From Achromobacter arsenitoxydans SY8 (GTDB lineage: Bacteria; Pseudomonadota; Gammaproteobacteria; Burkholderiales; Burkholderiaceae_B), in contig NZ_AGUF01000007.1 in assembly GCF_000236785.1 (NCBI RefSeq), positions 48,639 through 112,638 on the forward strand: a stretch of DNA of 64,000 nucleotides, in the 5' to 3' direction. Under the pieces are notes generated by a model. The model was given only the letters and a program-made list of their open reading frames with translations. It had not been told where the DNA came from and did not search any database. A program made the position numbers and the translations under genes. This document shows positions 27,334-41,646 of this stretch, one piece after another; the stretch's first letter is position 1; each line of letters opens with the position of its first letter.

Positions 27334-28644
27334 TTATTTCCTGCGGCGCAGCAGGGCGTACAGGATGATGGCGCCGAACGTGGCGGTGCCGATGCCGCCC
27401 AGCGTGAAGTTGCCCAGCTTGACGGTGAAGTCGCCGGCGCCCAGCACCAGCGTCACGGCCGCCACGATCAGGTTGCGGTTGTCGCTGAAGTCCACCTGGT
27501 TGACCACCCAGATGCGCGCGCCCGCGATGGCGATCAGGCCGAACACCACCACGGACATGCCGCCCAGGACCGGCGCGGGGATGGTCTGGATCAGGGCGCC
27601 AAACTTGGGGGAGAAGCCCAGGACAATGGCAATCAGGGCGGCGATGACGAAGACCAGCGTCGAGTAGATGCGGGTGACCGCCATGACGCCGATGTTCTCG
27701 GCGTAGGTCGTGACGCCGGTTCCGCCCACGGCGCCCGACACCATGGTCGCGACGCCGTCGCCGACGAAGGCGCGGCCCAGGTAGCGGTCCAGGTCCTGGC
27801 CGGTCATGGCGCTGACGGCCTTCACGTGGCCCAGGTTCTCGGCGACCAGGATGATGGCGACCGGCACGATCAGGCCCATGGCCTCCGCCTTGAAGACCGG
27901 CGCGGCGAAATGCGGCAGGCCGATCCACGCGGCGGCCGACACCGCAGTGAAGTCGATGGGCTTGCCCAGGCCCAGTCCGTTGGCCAAGACCGCGTACACC
28001 ACGCAGGCCAGGATCAAGCCGACCAGGATCAGCAGGCGCTGCACCATGCCGCGCGTATAGACGGCGATACCGCCCACGCACACGATGGTGACGATCGCCA
28101 TCACGCTGTCGAAACCGGACGAACCCATGGCGCCCTTGGCGGCGATGGGCGCGAGGTTCAGCCCGATCACGGCCACCACGGCGCCGGTAACGACCGGCGG
28201 CATGAGCGTGTCGATCCAGTTGGCCCCGCCCCCGGCGCGCGCGTTGACGATCCAGACGATCACGCCGATCAGCGTGTAAGCCAGGCCGCAGGCGATGATG
28301 GCGCCCAGCGCCACGCCGATATTGGCATTGGGCCCGGCGCCGGCGTAGCCGGTAACCGCGATCACCCCACCGATGAAGGCGAAGCTGGAACCCAGGTAGC
28401 TGGGCACCCGGCCGCCGACGAACAGGAAGAAGATCAGGGTGCCGATACCCGACATCAGGATGGCGACGTTCGGGTCAAAGCCCATGAGCAGCGGCGCCAG
28501 GACCGTCGAGCCGAACATCGCGACCACGTGCTGGGCGCCCATTGCCACGTTCTTGGGCCAGGACAGCCGTTCATCGGGCGCGATGATGACGCCAGGCTCG
28601 GCGTCGTCCGCCAGGCGCCAGCGCGGAAAGTAGGAGTTGGACAT
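27334..28644 (-). CDS. Uracil/xanthine permease (NCS2 family)
   Basis: A 436-aa inner-membrane symporter with about 14 hydrophobic helices. It starts at 28644 (MSNSYFPRWRLADD), which is better than the longer open frame to 28725. The family motifs are QHVVAMFGSTVLAPLL near the N-terminus, ILVAENLGHVKAV with the conserved glutamate, and the closing GGMSVVVFGLIA. UraA-type uracil import is the most likely function; xanthine or urate cannot be excluded. Confidence 0.88.
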   Translation of the reverse strand: MSNSYFPRWRLADDAEPGVIIAPDERLSWPKNVAMGAQHVVAMFGSTVLAPLLMGFDPNVAILMSGIGTLIFFLFVGGRVPSYLGSSFAFIGGVIAVTGYAGAGPNANIGVALGAIIACGLAYTLIGVIVWIVNARAGGGANWIDTLMPPVVTGAVVAVIGLNLAPIAAKGAMGSSGFDSVMAIVTIVCVGGIAVYTRGMVQRLLILVGLILACVVYAVLANGLGLGKPIDFTAVSAAAWIGLPHFAAPVFKAEAMGLIVPVAIILVAENLGHVKAVSAMTGQDLDRYLGRAFVGDGVATMVSGAVGGTGVTTYAENIGVMAVTRIYSTLVFVIAALIAIVLGFSPKFGALIQTIPAPVLGGMSVVVFGLIAIAGARIWVVNQVDFSDNRNLIVAAVTLVLGAGDFTVKLGNFTLGGIGTATFGAIILYALLRRRK

Positions 28645-28795
28645 GGATTCCCCGGAGGAGATTCGAATAATGGATTCAGACTGCGAGCGGGCGCCAGTGT
28701 AAAGGGGGCCATGAACAGGCGGCAATGTTTAAGTTTCGCCCTGCGCTTGCCGTATTAGTGGAAACCCCGAAATCCTCCAGGCAGCAGGAGCAATC

Positions 28796-29218
28796 ATGGC
28801 AATCAATTCCATAAGCGGCACCTCCCGCATCGGCAGCCTTGCCGACATGTGGGCCGAAAAGATCCAGGCCAACAAGGAAGCCAAGAACGCCTCGGGCCAG
28901 GATGCGGTTTCGGTGACGGCGGAAGGCAAGGTCCGCGTCAACAATCCCGCCGGCATGAAAGTGTCCACCTCGCAGGCCACCGAAGAAACCGACAACGACG
29001 ACGAATACACCCGCCAGATCAAGGAACTGCAAAAGCAGCTCAAGCGGATCATGGATCAGATCGCCAAGGTCAAGGCGAGCGGCATGTCGGCCGAGATGAA
29101 AGCGCAGCAGGTGATGGCGCTGAATGCCCAGGCGGTGCAGATCCAGGGCCAGATCGCGCAGGTCATGGCGCAGCAGGCGCGCGCGGCGCAGGGCGGCGGC
29201 GTCTCGGCCACCGCTTGA
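28796..29218 (+). CDS. FlxA-like coiled-coil protein
   Basis: A 140-aa cytoplasmic protein preceded by AGGAG. The first 60 residues are polar and probably disordered; residues 70-130 form an amphipathic coiled coil (QIKELQKQLKRIMDQIAKVK) with many Gln and Ala. It resembles FlxA-family proteins, which are named from a flagellar regulon gene in E. coli but have no established molecular role. It is divergent from the permease gene and not linked to flagellar genes here. Confidence 0.65.
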   Translation: MAINSISGTSRIGSLADMWAEKIQANKEAKNASGQDAVSVTAEGKVRVNNPAGMKVSTSQATEETDNDDEYTRQIKELQKQLKRIMDQIAKVKASGMSAEMKAQQVMALNAQAVQIQGQIAQVMAQQARAAQGGGVSATA

Positions 29219-29339
29219 AGCGCGGGCGCCTCGATTCGAGGCGCCCCGGATGATGGCGCGCATCAAAATTTCTGATTGGACGCCCGCCGGACCCGCCGGT
29301 AATGTCTCCTGACAAATCCAAAAACCACGGAGACAAACC

Positions 29340-30665
29340 ATGCATGCAATGCGCACAGCCCTTGCAGGGGCGCTGCTGGCCGTCTGCGCGGCGCCGGCCC
29401 TGGCCGGCACCGTCACGGTAATCACATCGTTTCCCAAGGACCTGACCCAGGCCTACAAGACGGCGTTCGAGAAGGCCAACCCCGGCATCACGCTGGAAAT
29501 CCTGAACAAGAACACCGTATCCGGCATTGCGTTCGTGCGCGAGACCCCCGCGGGCCAGCGGCCGGAGGTGTTCTGGGCCAGCGCGCCGGACGCCTTCGAG
29601 GTGCTGGGCCGCGACAAGCTGCTGGCCAAGTCCGCCGATATTGCGAACAAGGACGTGCCGGACAAGATCGGCAGCTACCCCATCAATGATCCCGGCGGCA
29701 TGTACCTGGGCCAGGCGCTGGCGGGCTACGGCATCATCTACAACACGCGCTACATCGCGGCCCACAAGATCCCCGCGCCTGTCGAATGGAAGGACCTGCT
29801 GTCGCCGGCCTGGTTCGGCCACGTCGGCATCACGTCGCCGTCGCGCTCGGGCACGATGCACCTGACCGTGGAAACCATCCTGCAGGGCGAGGGCTGGGAT
29901 GAAGGCTGGCGCACGTTGCTGCGCATGTCGGGCAACAGCAGCGCCGTCACCGAGCGGTCGTTCGGCGTGCCCGACGGCGTGAACAACGGCCAGTTCGGCG
30001 CCGGCCCGGTCATCGACTTCTTCGGGCTGTCCAGCAAGTACTCCAAGTTCCCGGTCGAGTTCGTCTACCCGTCCGAGACCGCCATCGTCCCGGCCAACAT
30101 CGCGCTGATCGAAGGCGCCAAGAACACCGAGGAAGGCAAGAAGTTCATCGCCTTCACGCTGAGCCAGGCGGGCCAGGAACTGCTGCTGGAGCCGAAGATC
30201 TCGCGCCTGCCGGTGCTGCCCTACTCCGCGCTGGCCGGCAAGATCCCGCCGGGCTATCCCGATCCGGCCGAGATCGCCAAGCGCAGCAAGGTCCATTTCG
30301 ATGCCGACCTGTCCCAGTCGCGCTATTACGTCGTGCAGTCGCTGTACGACCAGACCGTCACGTTCCGGCTGAAGGAGTTGCAGGCGGCCACCAAGGCGAT
30401 CTACGACGCCGAGGCCAAGCTGGGCGACAAAGCCAAGAGCGGCAAGGCCGCGGAACTGCTGGATCAGGCGCGCAAGCTGACCTGGGCGCCGCTGATCGAC
30501 AGCAAGAAGGCGGCTGACCCCGCCTTCCTGGCGATCTTCGCCGGCAACAAAAAGGACGCCGCCGTGAACCAGCAAATCACCAAGCTGGAAGGCGAGTGGA
30601 ACGGCAGCGCCCGCGCCAACTACGAAGAAGCCGTCAAGCTGGCAAGGCAAGCCGCCGCGCTCTGA
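29340..30665 (+). CDS. ABC importer substrate-binding protein (AfuA/PgtC-like)
   Basis: A 441-aa periplasmic protein with a signal peptide ending near PALAGTV. It has the class of fold shared by iron, phosphonate and phosphoglycerate binding proteins: VITSFPKDLTQAYKTAFE, FWASAPDAFEVL, YGIIYNTRYI and SPSRSGTMHLTVE. An added C-terminal helical segment of about 90 residues follows the usual domain. It is first of a three-gene importer. The substrate is uncertain: a phosphorylated or phosphonate compound or ferric iron are all possible. Confidence 0.82.
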   Translation: MHAMRTALAGALLAVCAAPALAGTVTVITSFPKDLTQAYKTAFEKANPGITLEILNKNTVSGIAFVRETPAGQRPEVFWASAPDAFEVLGRDKLLAKSADIANKDVPDKIGSYPINDPGGMYLGQALAGYGIIYNTRYIAAHKIPAPVEWKDLLSPAWFGHVGITSPSRSGTMHLTVETILQGEGWDEGWRTLLRMSGNSSAVTERSFGVPDGVNNGQFGAGPVIDFFGLSSKYSKFPVEFVYPSETAIVPANIALIEGAKNTEEGKKFIAFTLSQAGQELLLEPKISRLPVLPYSALAGKIPPGYPDPAEIAKRSKVHFDADLSQSRYYVVQSLYDQTVTFRLKELQAATKAIYDAEAKLGDKAKSGKAAELLDQARKLTWAPLIDSKKAADPAFLAIFAGNKKDAAVNQQITKLEGEWNGSARANYEEAVKLARQAAAL

Positions 30666-30757
30666 CCTGCCGGCCACGCTGACCGCGGCGCGCGGGCCCT
30701 GAAAGCCTGCGCGCCGCGGCCGGCGGCTGTCCCCTGGCAACGATTTCGGGAATCTCG

Positions 30758-32470
30758 ATGAATTATTCGGGCCATTCACGCCTGCCCGCCGGCCCCGTAT
30801 TGGTGGCGCTGCTGGTTTTCGGCTTTTTGATGCTCTTTTTGGCCGTGCCCGTGGGCACGGTGTTCCACAGCGCGTTTGTGAATGCCGACGGCAGTTTCAC
30901 GACGGGCCACTTCGGCGCGTTCTTCAACCAGCCGCTGATGCGGGAAGCGTTCTTCAACAGCCTGTACGTGGCGGGCTGGTCGGCGCTGCTGGCGTCGCTG
31001 ATCGCGGTGCCGCTGGCGTACTTCACGGTGCGCTTCGACTTCCGAGGCGCGCTTCTGATCCAGACCCTGGGCGTGCTGCCACTGATCATGCCGCCCTTCG
31101 TGGGCGCGGTGGCCATGCAGCTGATCTTCGGCCGTTCAGGCAGCGTCAACCTGCTGCTCAACGACTGGCTCGGCTTCACGATCCCCTTTATGGAAGGGCT
31201 GAACGGCGTGATTTTCGTGGAGGCGATCCACTACTTTCCGTTCATTCTGATGAATCTGGTGGTGGCGCTGCGCAATATCGACGGCGCCATGGAGGAAGCC
31301 GCCTTCAACCTGGGCTCGCGCGGATTCCGCCTGTTCCGCCGCGTGATCTTTCCGCTGGCCCTGCCCGGCTATGTGGCCGGCGCCTCGCTGGTGTTCGTGA
31401 AGGTGTTCGACGACCTGGGCACGCCGCTGGTGCTGGGCACGACCAACATGCTGGCGCCGCAGGCCTATCTGCGCATCACGCAGGTAGGCCTGGAGGACCC
31501 GCTGGGCTATGTCATCAGCGTCATCATGGTCGGGTTCTCGATCCTGGCGCTGTGGCTGTCCGCGCGGGTGCTCAAGGGACGCGACTACTCCACCCTGCAA
31601 AAGGGCGGCAACTCGATCCAGAAGCGCAAGCTGGGGCCGCTGGAGAGCGTGCTGGCCTACGGCTGGATCATCCTGGTGCTGCTGCTGGTGCTGTCGCCGC
31701 ACATCGGCGTGCTGTTGCTGTCGCTGGCCAGCGTCTGGAGCTACGCGCCGCTGCCGGACGGGTACACGCTGGCGCACTATGCGGCCGTGTTCTCCGAGTC
31801 GCAGGGCATGATCGCCAACACCCTGCTCTATTGCGGCCTGGCTGCCGGCATCGACGTGATCCTGGGCACCGCCATCGCCTACCTGATGCTGCGCACCCGG
31901 TTGCCCGCGCGGCAATGGCTAGACTTCATGGCGTCCGCCGCCCTGGCGATACCGGGCATCGTGCTGGCCATCGGCTTTCTGCGCACGTTCCGCGGCATTG
32001 AGCTGCCAGGCACCGGCACCCTGCTGACGTCGTCCTGGATCATCATCATGCTGGCGTATTCGGTGCGCCGCCTGCCCTATGCGTTGCGCTCCTGCGTAGC
32101 GGCGCTGCAGCAGATCCACGTCTCGCTCGAGGAAGCGGCGCAGTCGCTCGGCGCCACGCGCCTGAGCACGATACGCCGGGTGGTCGTGCCGCTGATGGCC
32201 GGCGGCATGCTGGCGGGCTTCGTGACCAGCTTCGTGACGGCCGCCGTGGAGCTGTCGGCCACCATCATGCTGGTCACCAAGGACAGCCAGGCGCCCATGA
32301 GCTACGGCATCTATCTGTATATGCAGAGCGCCGCGGGCCGGGGGCCCGGCGCGGCGCTCGGCGTCCTGGCCGTGGTCGCCGTGGCCATCGGCACGTATGT
32401 ATCGCACCTGCTTGTGGAGCGCGCGTCAAATCGCCAGCGGCCCGCACGCAATGAAGGGGAATCCGCATGA
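30758..32470 (+). CDS. ABC importer permease with two fused membrane domains
   Basis: A 570-aa inner-membrane protein made of two binding-protein-dependent transport domains in tandem, each with about six helices. The two coupling loops are seen at MEEAAFNLGSRGFRLFRRVI in the first half and SLEEAAQSLGATRLSTIRRV in the second. This fused layout is typical of FbpB/AfuB-type importers. It overlaps the ATPase gene by 4 nt. Confidence 0.88.
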   Translation: MNYSGHSRLPAGPVLVALLVFGFLMLFLAVPVGTVFHSAFVNADGSFTTGHFGAFFNQPLMREAFFNSLYVAGWSALLASLIAVPLAYFTVRFDFRGALLIQTLGVLPLIMPPFVGAVAMQLIFGRSGSVNLLLNDWLGFTIPFMEGLNGVIFVEAIHYFPFILMNLVVALRNIDGAMEEAAFNLGSRGFRLFRRVIFPLALPGYVAGASLVFVKVFDDLGTPLVLGTTNMLAPQAYLRITQVGLEDPLGYVISVIMVGFSILALWLSARVLKGRDYSTLQKGGNSIQKRKLGPLESVLAYGWIILVLLLVLSPHIGVLLLSLASVWSYAPLPDGYTLAHYAAVFSESQGMIANTLLYCGLAAGIDVILGTAIAYLMLRTRLPARQWLDFMASAALAIPGIVLAIGFLRTFRGIELPGTGTLLTSSWIIIMLAYSVRRLPYALRSCVAALQQIHVSLEEAAQSLGATRLSTIRRVVVPLMAGGMLAGFVTSFVTAAVELSATIMLVTKDSQAPMSYGIYLYMQSAAGRGPGAALGVLAVVAVAIGTYVSHLLVERASNRQRPARNEGESA

Positions 32471-33552
32471 AGAAAGTCAGCGTCGAATGCCGCAACATCC
32501 AGCTGTCCTACGGCAAGACCGAGGTCCTCAAGGACGTCAGCATCAGCATCGAGCCCGGCGAATTCTTCGCCCTGCTCGGACCGTCCGGATCGGGCAAGTC
32601 CACCCTGCTGCGGCTGATCGCCGGCTTCAACCGGCATAACGCGGGCCAACTACTGGTGGACGGCAAGGACATCAGCGGCACCCCGCCCTGGAACCGCAAC
32701 ATCGGCATGGTGTTCCAGAACTACGCGCTGTGGCCGCACATGACCGTGTGGGACAACGTGGCCTTCGGGCTGGTCGAGCGCAAGCTGCCGCGGACCGAGA
32801 TCCGGACCAGGGTGGAAGCCGCGCTGGACCTGGTGGGACTGTCCCAGTACGCCAAGCGGCGTCCCAACCAGCTTTCGGGCGGCCAGCAGCAGCGCGTTGC
32901 GCTGGCACGCACCATCGTCATCGAGCCGCAGGTGCTGTTGCTGGACGAACCGCTGTCCAACCTGGACAAGAAGCTGCGCGTGCAGATGCGCCAAGACCTG
33001 CTGAGCCTGCAGCGCCGCCTGGGCATCACCACGATTTTCGTCACGCATGACCAGGAAGAGGCCATGACCACGGCCGACCGGATGGCGGTGCTGGACCACG
33101 GCGTGGTCCAGCAGATCGGCGCGCCCAGCACGCTGTTCGACTATCCCGTGAACCGCTTCGTCGCCAACTTCGTGGGCACGATGAACGTGCTGGAAGGCAA
33201 CGTGCGCGAACGCACCAGCAGCAGCGTGGTGCTGGCGGTTGAGGGCGTGGGCGATCTGCATCTGCCGCTGGCGGGCGAGGCCCCCGCCGCCACGCGTCTG
33301 GCCGCGAGCTTTCGCCCCCACACCGTGCAGATCGAGATGGCGGACGGCCTGGGCGATGCGCGCTACGTGTGGCTGCCGGGCATCGTGGAAAGCAGCGAAT
33401 TCCTGGGAGAGTTCACCCGCTACCAGGTGCAGGTGGGGGAACAGCGTCTGACGGCGGACCAGTCGCATCTGGCTGGGTTGTCGCCGTTCCCGGTGGGCGC
33501 GCCCGTGTCGGTGGGACTGGAACCCACGCAGGTGCGGCTGCTGGCGGCCTGA
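32467..33552 (+). CDS. ABC importer ATP-binding protein
   Basis: A 361-aa ATPase with Walker A GPSGSGKST (residues 38-46), signature [13 protein letters not shown], Walker B LLLDEPLSNLD and a switch histidine in FVTHDQEE. The C-terminal 120 residues form a TOBE-type regulatory domain, as in the FbpC/PotA group. The start overlaps the permease stop as ATGA. Confidence 0.92.
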   Translation: MKKVSVECRNIQLSYGKTEVLKDVSISIEPGEFFALLGPSGSGKSTLLRLIAGFNRHNAGQLLVDGKDISGTPPWNRNIGMVFQNYALWPHMTVWDNVAFGLVERKLPRTEIRTRVEAALDLVGLSQYAKRRPNQLSGGQQQRVALARTIVIEPQVLLLDEPLSNLDKKLRVQMRQDLLSLQRRLGITTIFVTHDQEEAMTTADRMAVLDHGVVQQIGAPSTLFDYPVNRFVANFVGTMNVLEGNVRERTSSSVVLAVEGVGDLHLPLAGEAPAATRLAASFRPHTVQIEMADGLGDARYVWLPGIVESSEFLGEFTRYQVQVGEQRLTADQSHLAGLSPFPVGAPVSVGLEPTQVRLLAA

Positions 33553-33567
33553 CCTACACTGGCGGCC

Positions 33568-34476
33568 ATGGAAATCTACCAGATCCGCGCTTTCGTCACG
33601 GTTGCCCGGCTGGGCAATCTGACGAAGGCGGCCGAAGCGCTGTCGCTGACCCAGCCTGCCGTGACGGCGCAGATCAAGGCGCTGGAGCAAAGCCTGGGCG
33701 TGGCGCTGTTCGATCGCAGTGGCGGCCGCCTGGCCCTGGCCAAGGCGGGCGAAGTGCTGCTGCCCACGGCGGAGTCGCTGCTGGTGCTGGGCGCGCAGTT
33801 CAAGTCGGAAGCGCAGCAGCTTCAGGGCAGCCTGCACGGCGTGGTGGAGCTGGGCGTGCCCAGCGAGAAACCCGATTTCCTCAGGCTGGGGGAACTGGCG
33901 TCCGCCGTCACCCAGCGCCTGCCCCTGGTGGAGCTCAAGACCCAGACCCAGCCCGCCGCGGCGCTGGCCGAGCAGGTCAGCACGGGCCGCCTGCCGGCCG
34001 CGCTGACCATCGCCGCCAACGCGCCGCGCGGTGTGCTGTGGCTGCCGCTGCGCAGCGTGCGCTACCGCATCGCCATGCCCGGCGAACACGCGGCGGTGCT
34101 CAAGCGCGGCGGCTGGCGCGAAGTGGCGCAACTGCCATGGCTGGACGGCCCGTCCGGCAGCCATACGCATCTGCTCTTGCGCGACATGTTCGAACGGCAC
34201 GGGCTTTCCCCGCGTGTGGTGATGCAGAATGACGACCAGGCCAATCTGGAAGCGCTGGTCCGCGCCGGGGCCGGCTGCGCCCTGCTTCGGGAGGAAACCG
34301 CCCTGGCGGGCGCGGCGTCCAATGACTTCATCGTCTGGGGCCAGGCGCGGGTCGACGCCATGCTGGGGTTCATCCTGCCGTACGAACGCGCTAGCGAGCC
34401 CGCGCTGGTCGCGTTAAGCTCGATCATTCAAGCTATCTGGAAGCCGCGCACGACCATCGCGCCGGCCCAGGCCTAA
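33568..34476 (+). CDS. LysR-family transcriptional regulator
   Basis: A 302-aa regulator with an N-terminal winged helix (LTKAAEALSLTQPAVTAQIK) and a C-terminal effector-binding domain. It begins 15 nt after the ATPase gene on the same strand, so it is probably co-transcribed with the importer and may control it, although LysR regulators are usually divergent from their targets. The ligand may be the imported compound. Confidence 0.88.
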   Translation: MEIYQIRAFVTVARLGNLTKAAEALSLTQPAVTAQIKALEQSLGVALFDRSGGRLALAKAGEVLLPTAESLLVLGAQFKSEAQQLQGSLHGVVELGVPSEKPDFLRLGELASAVTQRLPLVELKTQTQPAAALAEQVSTGRLPAALTIAANAPRGVLWLPLRSVRYRIAMPGEHAAVLKRGGWREVAQLPWLDGPSGSHTHLLLRDMFERHGLSPRVVMQNDDQANLEALVRAGAGCALLREETALAGAASNDFIVWGQARVDAMLGFILPYERASEPALVALSSIIQAIWKPRTTIAPAQA

Positions 34477-34502
34477 GCCTCAATCCCCGCTTTAAAACCG
34501 TA

Positions 34503-35147
34503 ATGACTGAAATCTGGTTCATCCGCCACGGCGAAACCGACTGGAACCGCCAGCGGCGCCTGCAAGGCTGGCAAGACATCCCCCTGAACGAGTTCGGCGT
34601 CAACCAGGCCAGCCTGCTGGCCGCCCGCATGCGCGAAGAGGCCCGGCATACGCCCATCCACGCCATCTACAGCAGCGACCTGCAACGTGCGCACGCCACC
34701 GCCGTGCCGGTGTCCGAGCAACTGGGCCTGCGCGTGCGCGTAGAACCCGGCATCCGCGAGCGCGGCTTCGGCGTGCTGGAAGGCCTGGACCACGACCGCA
34801 TCGACGTGCAGGCGCCCGAGGCCGCGGCCGCCTGGAAGAGCCGCGATCCGCTGCGGCCGCTGGACGGCGGCGAAGCCCTGGGCCAGTTCCAGTCCCGCGT
34901 CATCTCGACGGTGGACGACATCGCCAGCCGCCATGAAGGCGAGCGCATCCTGATGTTCACGCACGGCGGCGTGCTGGACATCATCTGGCGCCATGCATCG
35001 GGCGTCCCGCTGAACGCGCCGCGCGACGCGGCGCTGCTCAATGTCAGCATCAACCGCGTCGGTGTGCAGGGGCGCAAATGGGTAGTGCTGGATTGGGGCG
35101 ACGTGGGCCATGTGACCGCGGAGGTCGGGGACGACGTCGTGCCTTGA
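34503..35147 (+). CDS. Histidine phosphatase family protein
   Basis: A 214-aa enzyme of the phosphoglycerate mutase-like superfamily. The phosphohistidine motif is IRHGETDWN (His8), with the second histidine in LMFTHGGVLDII and the acid/base glutamate in EPGIRERGFGVLEG. The fold is shared by GpmB, CobC and broad phosphatases, so the substrate is open. It follows the LysR gene by 26 nt and may belong to the same unit. Confidence 0.85.
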   Translation: MTEIWFIRHGETDWNRQRRLQGWQDIPLNEFGVNQASLLAARMREEARHTPIHAIYSSDLQRAHATAVPVSEQLGLRVRVEPGIRERGFGVLEGLDHDRIDVQAPEAAAAWKSRDPLRPLDGGEALGQFQSRVISTVDDIASRHEGERILMFTHGGVLDIIWRHASGVPLNAPRDAALLNVSINRVGVQGRKWVVLDWGDVGHVTAEVGDDVVP

Positions 35148-35166
35148 AAAGATGTGGCGCCGCGTC

Positions 35167-35931
35167 TCAGACCGCCTTGCGCGGTTTGCGCGGGGCGTTG
35201 CGAGCCAGCCTGTCGTAGACCGCATTGGGCAGCAGCCGCATCAGCTTGGCCACCACGCCCATCTGCCACGGGATCACCGTGTAGCTCGCGCCCCGGCTGA
35301 TCGCCGCCTGCGCGCGCTTGGCGAATGCGTCCGCTTCCATCAGGAACGGCATCGAATACGGGTTATGGGCCGTCATGGCGGTCTTGATGTAGCCGGGCGC
35401 AATCGTCACGACCTGGATGCCTTGCGCGGCCAGTTCCAGCCGCAGGCTCTCGCAGTAGGTCACCACCGCCGACTTGGACGCGCTGTAGGCACCCGCCCCC
35501 GGCAATCCCCGCACGCCGGCCACGCTGGCGATGCCCACCAGACGCCCCGAACCTGCGGCGCGCATGGAAGCGATGAACGGCTCGAACGTGGCGACCGTGG
35601 CCAGCAGATTGGTGTCGACGATGGCCTTGAAGACGTCGTAGTCCTCGCCATGGTCGGTCAGTGTGCCCGCGCTGATGCCGGCACTGGCGACGACCACATC
35701 CACGCGCCCCTGGCAGAACGCGATGAAGTCCTGCGCCGCCGCATGCAGCGCCGGGCGGTCCCGCACATCCACGGCGTAACAGCGGTGCGCGCCTGGCAGG
35801 CTGCCGGCCAATTCGCGCAGCGCGTCCTCGCGGCGGCCCAGCAGGCCCAGCGTGGCGCCCCGCGCCGCGTACTGCTGCGCCAGGGCGCGGCCCAGGCCGC
35901 TGCTGGCGCCGGTGATGAAGACTCTGTCCAT
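35167..35931 (-). CDS. Short-chain dehydrogenase/reductase
   Basis: A 254-aa Rossmann-fold oxidoreductase with the cofactor motif ITGASSGLGRALA and the catalytic Tyr-Lys pair in AYSASKSAV; the serine lies in GIASVAGVRG. The C-terminal region has a basic end (RLARNAPRKPRKAV). It resembles the broad-specificity SDRs linked to membrane lipid or polyketide metabolism, but the substrate is unknown. It converges with the histidine phosphatase gene. Confidence 0.85.
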   Translation of the reverse strand: MDRVFITGASSGLGRALAQQYAARGATLGLLGRREDALRELAGSLPGAHRCYAVDVRDRPALHAAAQDFIAFCQGRVDVVVASAGISAGTLTDHGEDYDVFKAIVDTNLLATVATFEPFIASMRAAGSGRLVGIASVAGVRGLPGAGAYSASKSAVVTYCESLRLELAAQGIQVVTIAPGYIKTAMTAHNPYSMPFLMEADAFAKRAQAAISRGASYTVIPWQMGVVAKLMRLLPNAVYDRLARNAPRKPRKAV

Positions 35932-35964
35932 GTGTGCTGACCCGCCTGTTGTCGCGTTGCAAAA

Positions 35965-35994
35965 AATTAGGGCACGCTTTCGCGTGCCCTAATT
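35965..35994 (-). terminator. Intrinsic terminator of carAB
   Basis: A 13-bp perfect stem with a 4-nt loop, followed on the minus strand by a run of T, 13 nt after the carB stop. Confidence 0.9.
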
Positions 35995-36007
35995 GTGTAC
36001 TGCCGGC

Positions 36008-39247
<3,240 letters not shown>

Positions 39248-39257
39248 GATGCAATCT

Positions 39258-40412
<1,155 letters not shown>

Positions 40413-40649
40413 AGTAAACCCCGGTTTTAGAATCGATAATCAAACCTTCGGATTATACCTTGACCGGCCGTATTTCCCGGCGAACCGCGCCAAATAAGGC
40501 CGAAACCGGTGTTTTCGCCGGTCGCGCCGCGTCATTGCCGGGTCGTTGCGCCGACCCCGGCTCGGTCTTGCGGCGGACGGCGGCGCGGCGGCGTCGGTGA
40601 TACGCTAGGGGCACCTTCAACCCTAGCAAGCTGCGAGCCGTATACGTCC

Positions 40650-41603
40650 ATGTCCAGCCAACTTGACGCCCTGCGTGACCACACCACCGTCGTCGCCGAC
40701 ACCGGCGATTTCGAAGCAATGAAGGCGTTGCGTCCCACGGACGCCACCACTAACCCGTCCCTTATTCTTAAGGCCGTGCAGCAGGACGCCTACCGCCCGC
40801 TGCTGGAAAAGACCGCCCGCGAGCACCGCGGCGCGTCCACCCCCGAGCTCATGGACCGCCTGCTGGTCGCCTTCGGCCGCGCCATCCTGGACATCGTGCC
40901 TGGCCGCGTGTCCACCGAGGTGGACGCCCGCCTGTCGTTCGACACCCGCGCGACCATCGAGCGCGCCCGCGGCCTGATCGCCCTGTACGAGGCCGCCGGC
41001 ATCCCGCGCGAGCGCGTGCTGATCAAGATCGCGTCCACCTGGGAAGGCATCCAGGCCGCCCGCGCCCTGCAGTCCGAAGGCATCCGCTGCAACCTGACCC
41101 TGCTGTTCTCGCTGCCGCAGGCCGTGGCCTGCGCCGACGCGCATGTGCAGCTGATCTCGCCCTTTGTCGGCCGCATCTACGACTGGTACAAGAAATCGGC
41201 CGGCGCCTCGTGGGTAGAGGCGGACAATGCGGGCGCCCGCGACCCCGGCGTGCAGTCCGTGACCGGCATCTACCGCTATTACAAGCACTTCGGGATTTCC
41301 ACCGAGATCATGGGCGCCAGCTTCCGCAATGTCGGCCAGATACTGGCCCTGTCCGGCTGCGATCTGCTGACGATCAGCCCGGACCTGCTGAACAAGCTGG
41401 CCGCCACCGAGGGCGACGCGCCGGCCCAGTTGCGCGCCACCGATACCGGGGGCGACATCGCGCGTATCGGCGCCGGCGAGGTCACGTTCCGCACCCTGCT
41501 GAACGAGGACGCGATGGCCACCGAAAAACTGTCGGAAGGCATCCGCCTGTTCGTGGCCGACGCCATCAAGCTGGACGCCCTGATCGACGCCCAGCGCGGC
41601 TAA
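40650..41603 (+). CDS. tal: Transaldolase
   Basis: A 317-aa class I aldolase-fold enzyme of the non-oxidative pentose phosphate pathway. The Schiff-base lysine is Lys126 in [13 protein letters not shown], with the usual DATTNPSL near residue 31 and the phosphate site in [11 protein letters not shown]. The start at 40650 ([10 protein letters not shown]) fits the family; the frame is open upstream to 40509 without coding features. Divergent from carA. Confidence 0.96.
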   Translation: MSSQLDALRDHTTVVADTGDFEAMKALRPTDATTNPSLILKAVQQDAYRPLLEKTAREHRGASTPELMDRLLVAFGRAILDIVPGRVSTEVDARLSFDTRATIERARGLIALYEAAGIPRERVLIKIASTWEGIQAARALQSEGIRCNLTLLFSLPQAVACADAHVQLISPFVGRIYDWYKKSAGASWVEADNAGARDPGVQSVTGIYRYYKHFGISTEIMGASFRNVGQILALSGCDLLTISPDLLNKLAATEGDAPAQLRATDTGGDIARIGAGEVTFRTLLNEDAMATEKLSEGIRLFVADAIKLDALIDAQRG

Positions 41604-41646
41604 GTCCGTACCGCCGGCATGCGCGCGCCCGGCGCGCATGCCGCGG

